Of a DNA stretch of 64,000 bases, positions 56,323-64,000 are shown in pieces. Every line of letters starts with the position of its first letter. Position 1 is the stretch's first letter. Source of the stretch: Paragyromitra xinjiangensis (Eukaryota > Ascomycota > Pezizomycetes > Pezizales > Discinaceae); contig JBCAMK010000015.1 in assembly GCA_038503065.1 (NCBI GenBank), positions 372,001 to 436,000 on the forward strand, in the 5' to 3' direction. A program made the translations under genes and the position numbers. The notes beneath the pieces were generated by a model. It made no database searches and was not told the DNA's origin. It worked only from the letters and a program-made list of their open reading frames with translations.

Positions 56323-58020
56323 CTACATATAATCCCTCAGCTTTCTCAACCTTTCTTTCGCCGCCTCCAAGACATCATCCTCCTTACAAACCGCGAACCT
56401 TAGATAATTCTCTGCCTGTTTCTCATGCTGCACAGTATAGAACTCAGTTGGTGGGATAGCAGCAACACCAAGTTCCTTGATCAGGAACCACGACAGCTGG
56501 AAATCACGAGGGCGCTCCGCCACATGAGGGGGAAAATCGTAACCAGCAGGGATCTTAACTTTAGCCATGTTGACGAGGACAAAGTAGCCGCCTTCGGGGT
56601 TGGTATACTATTCATAGTCAATGACTACAATTAAAATAGTTCTCAGATATGACGAGTATAATACCGGCAATTCGAGCTCATCCCAAATCTCATTAAAACG
56701 TGACATCTTGTCCTGCATTACTTTTTTACTTTCCTCCCAGAACCCCTCCTTCTCCGCATCTTCAAGGCCGATAGCTACGGCTTCCTGGAGCGGGGAGACA
56801 GAAGAGAAACAAATTCGGGTGTGGGCAGCACCACAGTATTTGATCAGTTCTGGCTTCCCGATCAGCCAGCCGACTCTCCAGCCAGTAGCATAAAAGTTCT
56901 TGCCAGCGGATCCAACAGTGATGGTAAGGTCTTCAATCTCTTTAGAGAGTGTCGCGATACGTGTGAAAGGTGTGTAATAAAGCCTGTCATAAACCTGTTT
57001 TTTCCCGCGATTACCCTATAGCCCAACTAGAGGAACAGCGAAGGGAAAGCACTGTGGAGTAGGGTATGGGCAAGGAACGGGAGAGCGAGCGTGAAGGGCA
57101 AATAAGCAAAATACCAACCAGTGCACTAACCTCGTCGCTCAGGATAATGATGTTATTTTTCACACAAAGCTCTCCAATCCCCAGAAGCTCCTCACGGCTG
57201 AACACCTTACCAATCGGATTGTGCGGGGTATTAATGACAATCATCCTCGTCTTACTTGTAATTGCCGCTTCCAGCTCCTTCAAATCTAATCTCCAATCGC
57301 TCGCCGGGCACACATCCGTATCTCCCTTTTCTGGTGGATGCAGTGCAACATACGTGATCTTGCCGCCTGCCATCTCAATATTTGAGATATACTGGTCGAA
57401 GAACGGCTCCATGACGATGACCTCATCGCCAGGCTCGACAAAACCCATAAATGCAGACAACATGCCCTCATTCGCACCAGAGGTGATGACAATTTCATTT
57501 ACTGGATCGAGGGTACGGCCAAAGTACGGAGAATAAGAGTCCGAGAGTGCTTGGCGCAGACGCAGGCGGCCCTGTGTAGGGGAGTATTGGTTACAATCGA
57601 CACGGTCAAGTGCTTGCTTTGCGGCATTGATGACAAAAGGGGGAGGATTGTAGCCGCTTGAAGTAGCTCCCTATCAGTTCTGTATGACTCAATACTTTTT
57701 AGAGAATAAGGACCTACAAGAAGCCCTGGCCGAGATTGATGACAGGCTTTTCTGTGGAAGCTGCAGCTTCATTGACGATGGACCTACGCACAGTTAGTTG
57801 TGATGCCCTTCGAGAATTGAAATGCATAGACCTACCAAACATCCTTCCTCTGCGAAGCTACCCTCTTAGCGGGTCTAATTTTAGATGCCATTGTCCTTTT
57901 GTATATAGCTGTTCCTGGCCCGAAGGTAGATGAAATTGAAGGCAAACGGGGAAGATTGGCGGAAGGAAAGAAAACTCTACTGCTACCACGCTGTAAAAAA
58001 GGGACGACTGCTGAGCGCAT
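56323..58020 (-). CDS. BNA3: Kynurenine aminotransferase / glutamine-phenylpyruvate-type aminotransferase
   Basis: PLP fold-type I aminotransferase that converts kynurenine to kynurenic acid; some homologues also act as cysteine-S-conjugate beta-lyase. Five exons (57836-58020, 57718-57783, 57131-57656, 56665-56994, 56323-56607) sum to 463 residues. Introns are 52, 61, 136 and 57 nt. The upstream in-frame ATG at 58020 adds a 43-residue Arg/Ser/Phe-rich presequence, whereas an ATG at 57891 would give a cytosolic form; both may be used. Motifs: INLGQGFFGYNPPPFV across the second junction, GANEGMLSAFMGFVEPGDEV, INTPHNPIGKVFS, LSDEVYDRLYY across the third, and GSAGKNFYATGWRVGW with the PLP lysine. 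The acceptor of intron 2 is CTTCAAG rather than the nearer GATAG, chosen because only it keeps the frame. Confidence 0.94.
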
Positions 58021-58820
58021 TTAGTCAGCGTAAATAGAAATAATTGGAGAAACAACTGCAAGTGTGTGAGGCTCTCGTGACGAGGAGTTTTTACCTGGGA
58101 ATAGCAATGATCATGTGGAAGCACAGGTACCTATCGGCGATCTCGGTGGGGTTCACGCGTGTACCACCGCCAATAAGCGGGCTTGGCGAGATGACGCAAT
58201 TGCAGGGGTTTCGAACTAATTGGTGAATTCGAAGGTAGGTATTTGATGAACAAATACCTATGTGTACAATACCCAAGCCTTTCCAGTATTCCTACACCCC
58301 AAAAGACTGACAAGATTGATGGTTGGTGTTGTTAGTAGCCGAAAAACAAGAGCGAGTGATAACTCATGTTTTAGCATAACAATCCCAAGTCCACGAAATA
58401 AACCTACCTTCGAATATCAGACTTCTAGATACCATGGCGTGAGTATTCCGAGCTGCGAATGAGTTATCTTTAAATGCTCAAGTAGAGACATAGACCCGGA
58501 AACTCATGAACCCAGAATAGCTCCCAAAATCCACTTGATATTAATCTCACTCGTTGGGCAGAGTAACCGCTAGAATTCCCTCCCTTCGGCCCAATGTAGT
58601 TCAAATACTCCCTCTAGAGGTAAGCTATAAATCACCGCAGTACGGGGATCAAATAGAATACCATCCAGGCTCCAGGCTCGGCAAATGATGTCCTGTGGCC
58701 CCTCCTCAGCATAAAACCCGTGAATCCTTCCCACTCACCACTCTTGAGAACATATTCCATCAACCTAAACAGAGAAGACACCTCTCCAACAAACACGCGT
58801 TTTATTTCCATCATCTAGAG
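58021..58820. other. Divergent intergenic region between BNA3 and the next gene
   Basis: Promoters of both flanking genes. The frame of the downstream gene is open from 58695, but I place its start at 58821. No other feature. Confidence 0.5.
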
Positions 58821-59699
58821 ATGCCTCGCCCAACAAAGAGAAAGATGGCTGCAGAAGACGCAGAAGAAGCATTCGGAAGCACTGCTCCCACGAGCTTCTT
58901 CCATGGACAGCACGAGCCTCTCGAAGAACAAGCAGCCATAGGCTTCGAGCTTGATGTGGATTTGCACATCGATTGGCTTAAAGAACTCGGTGGGGAGCCA
59001 GGACCCTCCTTAGAAGATAACAAATTAGCCCCGGCAGAGTCAATCTTCACAGGACTGACAAGTTACACTCCTCCTACTGCTTATGCACCCATCCAATCCC
59101 TTCAACCGCCTGTCGTCAAAGGCCCTGCGGATTGTCCCGTCGTGGGCTGCAGCTACTCAGCTGCACACTGCAAAAATCCGTCGAATTCGATGAATTCACA
59201 TCTGATAAACAAGGGTGCGAAGGATGAGGCACATGCAGAAGCTAAGAAATCCTTCACAATGAAGGCCTTCACGCAGCAGGTGAAGTCAGGCCTGCCACCT
59301 TCCTCGGAGCGGCCTCCAAAGACGAAGTATAACAAGGCTGCGCATGGCTTTGGATCCTATGACAGCAATCATCACGAGTCTGAGGCTGGCCCGTCGAAAA
59401 AACCCAAAAGAGCTAGAAAATCCAAAGCAAACGAAGTTCACTCCATCATCGTCACCGAGGACGGCGAACCCTCTGGCCCTGCTATCAGAGAAGACAAAGC
59501 GCACGAGAAAGCGGAAGCAACAGAAGTGGAGCCCTATGATGACACACTCGACGCGGAGGGTAGCGACGATGAAGAGTACTATGCAAGCGTTGAGGAAATG
59601 GCCAAATTCGGGGATATTGGAGGGCAACAGGAAGTGGATGGTGGTCATGATAGCGAGCAAGCGTGGATGTCCACTCTAAGTTACAGGTATCATATGTAA
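58821..59699 (+). CDS. Charged, probably nuclear protein of unknown function
   Basis: A 292-residue frame starting MPRPTKRKMAAEDAEE; the frame is open 42 codons further upstream, but that part looks like leader. The N-terminus (PTKRK) and a middle block (KKPKRARKSK, around residue 205) are classical nuclear localisation signals. Near residue 110 there is a Cys/His group, CPVVGCSYSAAHCKNPSNS followed by MNSHLINKG and later DEAHAEAKK, that could bind zinc in a C2H2-like way; this is suggestive only. The C-terminal third is acidic. A GT at 59685 could be a splice donor, so the last ten residues are uncertain. No family recognised. Confidence 0.6.
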   Translation: MPRPTKRKMAAEDAEEAFGSTAPTSFFHGQHEPLEEQAAIGFELDVDLHIDWLKELGGEPGPSLEDNKLAPAESIFTGLTSYTPPTAYAPIQSLQPPVVKGPADCPVVGCSYSAAHCKNPSNSMNSHLINKGAKDEAHAEAKKSFTMKAFTQQVKSGLPPSSERPPKTKYNKAAHGFGSYDSNHHESEAGPSKKPKRARKSKANEVHSIIVTEDGEPSGPAIREDKAHEKAEATEVEPYDDTLDAEGSDDEEYYASVEEMAKFGDIGGQQEVDGGHDSEQAWMSTLSYRYHM

Positions 59700-62276
59700 C
59701 CTCCCAACCAAGTCTTACCTATGTTACTCATTTTCACATGACTGAATATTTTTCCCCTTTCCATGATGTTTCCTTCTTTTCTTTTCTTCCTCCCTAGCAC
59801 CCCTCGATGTTTTAGTTATTTTTGTTTTATTGCCCACTTTGTTTCCTTTTTTGGTTATCGAGTGCAGTAGTTCATAGATTTACTTTACTACACATGCGCT
59901 AGCAAATGTGCCTGGGCCAGATGCGATACATGTAGTATCACAACCTAGGTAGTTGGATGTACTTGATAGATGAATCAATGGCGTCTCTCGACTTCTTTAT
60001 TTCTCCTATTTAGTCCTCGTGATACCTTGTGGCCTATCTCTCGGTGGTGAATTGGCCATGTATCACTACCTCCTAACAATCCACATTTTCCGTCCATCAT
60101 GAACCAACATAGATACCTCAGTCTGCTGAAGCGACTTGGAGCAGGTCGTACTATTTTGGCTTCCCCTTCCCAAGACGCCCATTGATAACAATTGTAACCA
60201 AGTGACAGAACTCTATCTAGCATAAACTAGAAACAACCAATAATTAGATGGCGGTCGCAGCTATAACGAAAAAATGGGTGATATTGATACCATGGTGCTT
60301 TACTATACTACCCCTTCGGCAGTTGATCAATTACAGTACCACTGCGACAGCGATAATACCCCCTTTTTCGTACTATACAAACGTACCTCGTATCGAAGGC
60401 AAAATAAAATAAAATACATAATAAACGTCAACACATTACAAAGCCCTCAAACCTGTATTCTATGCCCCTCAATGTACCAAACAATGTCTATCTACAGTCC
60501 AGTATTCCTGTATACTTAGCAAATGAGTCTCCGCAGCGACCAACACGCCCATAAAGCATTCCATTTCTCCCCCTTCCCCGCACAGAAAACTCACGAACCA
60601 CACCCCGCCAAAACACCCCTGACGAGGCTTCCACTAGTGCTAAAAACCACGAACTCTCCTAGCCTCGTGCCCAGCCTATGCACCCAGCCTGCTGCGTACA
60701 CTAGAGTCTAGAGCAATAAGCCCCATATGTATTGGAAGGCGGGAAAGGGCGACGAGGCTCACAAGAAAGCACTGAGTCGTGGAAAGAGCTGGCAAAGGAA
60801 AAGGCTTTGTTGAGGAAGGCACTCGGAAGGAAAATACAAGGATAGATGAGGAGATTCTGGATCTAATGGTAAACTTGGGAACTAGAGCCCGCTTATACAT
60901 GAAGGATGAAAATCGAAATGAAGGGAGAACGAGGTGGGTGAGGGTGATACGTGCACCTGAATAGGGCCATAATACAGCCGGTTAGCTAATCCAATAATCT
61001 CTATCTGACTTGCTTCTAATTACTCCTGCTCCTGTTTTGTCGATACGGTTTGTTGCTATGATAAGGCGAATGCTTAAGCCAGTAGTTCTAATCTCTTAAT
61101 TACAAAAGCTTAACCCTAATTTCAGAATTGACTTGCCTCAGCCTCACGGACGAAGGCTCGAGCATTACCATGTGCAGGAGCCCTCATGCGAAACGTTTAT
61201 CTTCAACCTTACTTGCAATTAATAGGTCGAGCAATAGCTGAGATTGTGATGTAAACTCGTAACGTCCACGCATCTGCTAGCTGGAATTACCCGTTTCAAC
61301 CCTAGAGGAATATGTTGGACATAAGACAGTTTGGATAACTTCGACGCTAATTTTGAAGGCTAGAAAGTTTATCATTATTATCCCCACGGGAAATCAGAGG
61401 TTTCGTTGCTTGACTTTCATTTAGCACGTTTTCCTACGTTAACGTCTCTGGTAGTGAATTTTCGTCATAGTAGATCACTCGACCTATAACCCTCTTCACA
61501 ATTAGCGTGCTGTCTGGGCCCCGTCGCTTACCGCCTACTAGACATAATCTCCTATTATTAAACCTAATATTCCCCGGTATCTTCTGCATTAACCTGGTTT
61601 GCCGGTGGTTCCCAGTTCAAGGGCTATAGACCCACTGGTACAGAGTTAGCCCATACCATCGCCATATCCATACTTCGGAGGGCTACTAAATTTCTATAAA
61701 ACCCTGAGAAAAGCCCTTTAGTTTAAACGTGCTCCCCCTTACCTCCCTTCCTTTCATTCCACTCCACTCCACTACTTAGAGGGGGCTTTTCATAACACAA
61801 TCTTTCCATTGAAGACTAGAGACATGCCTGATTTGAACAGTCTAATCTTCCCAGGACAGCTTGTTCCATAAAAACAGAAAGATTAAACCTTGATCTAGTT
61901 TTACACCATTTCCCTGGCTACCTGTCAGACGAAGAAAATGGGCTGCTTTTTCTCTCCCCACGGTTGTTCCCACGCCTTTCCCTCGTTGTCCTTCATAGGT
62001 AGAGTCTCTGTCCTCGAGTGATATAAAAAAAATTTGCCTATTTATTGACCAAAAAAGGTGAATACGAAACCTTTAGATCCCCATTCTCCGCCTGTAAACA
62101 TGGGGAACTGTCACTTGTCACACAAAACCCTTCCGCACTGCATTGCATCCGAAGCAAGTCGCGGGTTGACGCGTGGGGGCGAAAGGCAACGCGGTACCCA
62201 ACTCCAGTCTCCAGCATCAAAATCCCACTTAACCTCCAACCCAACCTCAACCCAATCCCGAGCAACAACACCAACA
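59700..62276. other. Intergenic region, nothing identified
   Basis: The T-rich 3' UTR of the preceding gene extends to about 59890, with TACATGTA at 59927. Short frames between 60274 and 60964 have no recognisable domains. A C/T-rich promoter-like segment precedes 62277. Confidence 0.45.
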
Positions 62277-64000
62277 ATGGTCGAATGTCCCGCCTGCTCT
62301 AAAGAGATTTCCTTCGGCTCAATCAACAAGCACCTAGATTCCGGCTGCACCTACTCCGATGAAGCTCCAGTACCAGCTTCCGTCGAAACCCAAAAGCCCG
62401 TCGCCAGCATCTTCCAAACCTCCTCTTCAACCTCCAAAAAGCAATCACAATCTGCACCTACTCCTAAACGCAATAATGTCATCTCACCTGTCTTCGCCGC
62501 CCAAAAACGCCCACATCCGAGCTCTCAAGATAGCTCCTTGAGCTCTGAGTCTACGTCTCAACTCTCGCCACAGCCAACCCCTAAGAAGCAGAAACACTCT
62601 ACTGGGGCATCTAACCTCCGTGATGCTATGCCTCTTGCAGAGAAAATGCGGCCTCGGGAACTAGATGAGATTTGTGGCCAGGATCTCGTGGGGCCGAATG
62701 GCGTTCTCCGTGGGTTGATAGAGGAGGGGAGAGTCCCAAGTATGATATTATGGGGAGCGGCAGGATGCGGGAAGACAACAATTGCGAGAGTGATCGCTGG
62801 GAGGAGTAAGAGCCGATTTGTAGAGATCTCGGCCACAGCAAGTGGGGTGGCGGAATGCAAAAAGATTTTCCAGGAGGCAAAAGGGGAGTTACAGTTAACG
62901 GGGAGGAAGACGATTCTATTCTGTGACGAGATCCACAGGTTTACAAAATCGCAACAGGATGTATTCCTAGCGCCAGTAGAGAGCGGACAAATTACGTTGT
63001 GAGTGACATCAAGCAACTCTTGGTTCTCAAGTGGAGATATGAGTACTGATAGACGAACGTCCGTAAAGAATCGGAGCTACAACAGAGTAGGTATTAAACA
63101 TCCCCATCTACATCCCTCAAACACTCCACCACTCACATCCTTAGAAACCCTTCATTCAAAGTCCAATCAGCCCTCCTCTCCCGCTGCCGCACCTTCACCC
63201 TCAACAAGCTCTCCCAAACCGACATCGAATCCATCCTCAACCGCGCCCTAACCTCTGGATCTCCTACCGACGGCTCAGAAATCCCCATCATATCCCCCCT
63301 CCTCGACCATGAAATGATAACCTACCTCGCACGCTTCGCCGACGGCGACGCCCGCACAGCTCTTAACCTCCTCGAACTAGCTATGAACCTCTCCCTACGC
63401 CCTACCACAACCAAAACCAACATCAAAGAGTCCCTCACCCGCACACTCGTCTACGACCGCTCCGGCGACATGCACTACGATGCAATCTCCGCTTTCCACA
63501 AGAGCGTCCGCGGCTCCAACCCCGACGCTGCCCTATTCTGGCTCTCACGAATGATCAAGTCCGGCGAAGACCCATTGTTTATTGCGCGCAGGATGGTCGT
63601 GATGGCAAGTGAGGATATAGGTCTTGCGGATAACAGCATGTTGTCGTTAGCGACGGCGACGTTTACGGCTGTGCAGCAGGTCGGGTTACCGGAGGCCAGG
63701 ATTAATATGGCGCATTGTGCGGTGGCGCTAGCGATGAGTAGGAAGAGTGTTAGGGCGTATCGGGGACTGTGTAAAGCGATGAAGGTGCTAGAGGAGGATC
63801 CGGTGATTGCTGGGGCGGCGGTGCCGGTGCATTTGAGGAATGCGTCGACAAAGTTGATGAAGGAGTTGGGGTATGGGGCGGAGTATAAATATAACCCGGA
63901 TTTTAAGGGTGGGAGGGTGAGGCAGGAGGTATGTTGTGTCGTCCTGTGGATGAGAATACGCTGACGAGTGTAGTATTTGCCGGAGGAGTTGCAGGGGATG
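62277..64000 (+). CDS. MGS1: MGS1/WRNIP1-type AAA+ ATPase with UBZ finger (3' end outside the window)
   Basis: Clamp-loader-like ATPase that binds ubiquitinated PCNA and acts at stalled forks in the nucleus. Four exons are visible: 62277-62999, an 18-nt microexon at 63069-63086, 63145-63928, and 63974 to beyond the window edge. Introns are 69, 58 and 45 nt. The N-terminus has a UBZ4-type finger, CPACSKEISFGSINKHLDSGC (C-x2-C...H-x3-C), then a Ser/Gln/Lys-rich linker. AAA motifs: LAEKMRPRELDEICGQ, Walker A WGAAGCGKTTIARVI, Walker B ILFCDEIHRFTKSQQD, then IGATTENPSFKVQSALLSRC, where the microexon supplies IGATT. The C-terminal RarA-like tetramerisation domain includes MASEDIGLADN and ending NPDFKGGRVRQE. 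The upstream open frame to 62058 lacks an ATG. Confidence 0.95.

Noticed and set aside
57657..57717. Nearest GATAG acceptor for BNA3 intron 2
   Set aside because: It breaks the frame; the CTTCAAG acceptor gives GQGFFGYNPPPF, as expected for the family.

Overview
The window is nuclear DNA of a filamentous ascomycete. Protein genes are interrupted by short introns (about 45-136 nt), mostly GT-AG with visible CTAAC-type branch points. 5S rRNA is dispersed as a lone gene. The gene content (HbrB-type TORC2 subunit, alpha-beta fused tryptophan synthase, Suv3, Arg8, mitochondrial Bna3) is fungal. Wide repeat-rich, gene-poor gaps and a full-length phytochelatin synthase suggest, as an inference only, a Pezizomycete (truffle or cup-fungus relative).

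Layout. 0-10 kb: the 3' end of a gene cut by the window edge, ARG8 (arginine synthesis), an HbrB/Bit61-like TORC2 subunit, a small lineage-specific ORF, a small gene with duplicated 171-nt exons, and a two-helix membrane protein. 10-15.7 kb: a gene-poor stretch holding a complete-looking 5S rRNA gene and a truncated 5S copy. 15.7-21.5 kb: DPH1 (diphthamide), an HMG-CoA-lyase-family enzyme and SDHAF4/Sdh8. 21.5-25.5 kb: gene-poor, with a tRNA-like Pol III unit and a local duplication. 25.5-33.6 kb: a GH51 arabinofuranosidase, an MFS sugar porter and a type II membrane protein. 34.9-41.4 kb: a large mitochondrial-type AAA ATPase, a HAUS4-like coiled-coil gene and, divergent from it, a six-exon phytochelatin synthase. 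41.7 kb: tRNA-Val(AAC) with a 7-nt intron. 42.7-45.1 kb: TRP5. 45.1-51 kb: accessory repeat land with two clusters of a near-perfect 20-24 bp palindrome, a hairpin and a thrice-repeated coding-like motif. 51.1-58 kb: SUV3, an EamA/DMT transporter with a 39-bp minisatellite across its stop codon, and BNA3. 58.8-64 kb: a charged nuclear-type protein of unknown function and an MGS1/WRNIP1 gene running off the right edge.

The genes are mostly unrelated housekeeping functions, with no biosynthetic cluster. Several products point to the mitochondrion (Arg8, HMG-CoA lyase, SDHAF4, the AAA ATPase, Suv3, Bna3). The GH51 enzyme and the sugar porter 2.2 kb away could serve the same arabinose-releasing and uptake process (inference). 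The most unusual content is the palindrome clusters, the exon-duplicated gene, a small TA-inserting MITE family, and two neighbouring genes that each carry a GC-AG intron. Exon joins were deduced by hand from splice signals, reading frame and family conservation.
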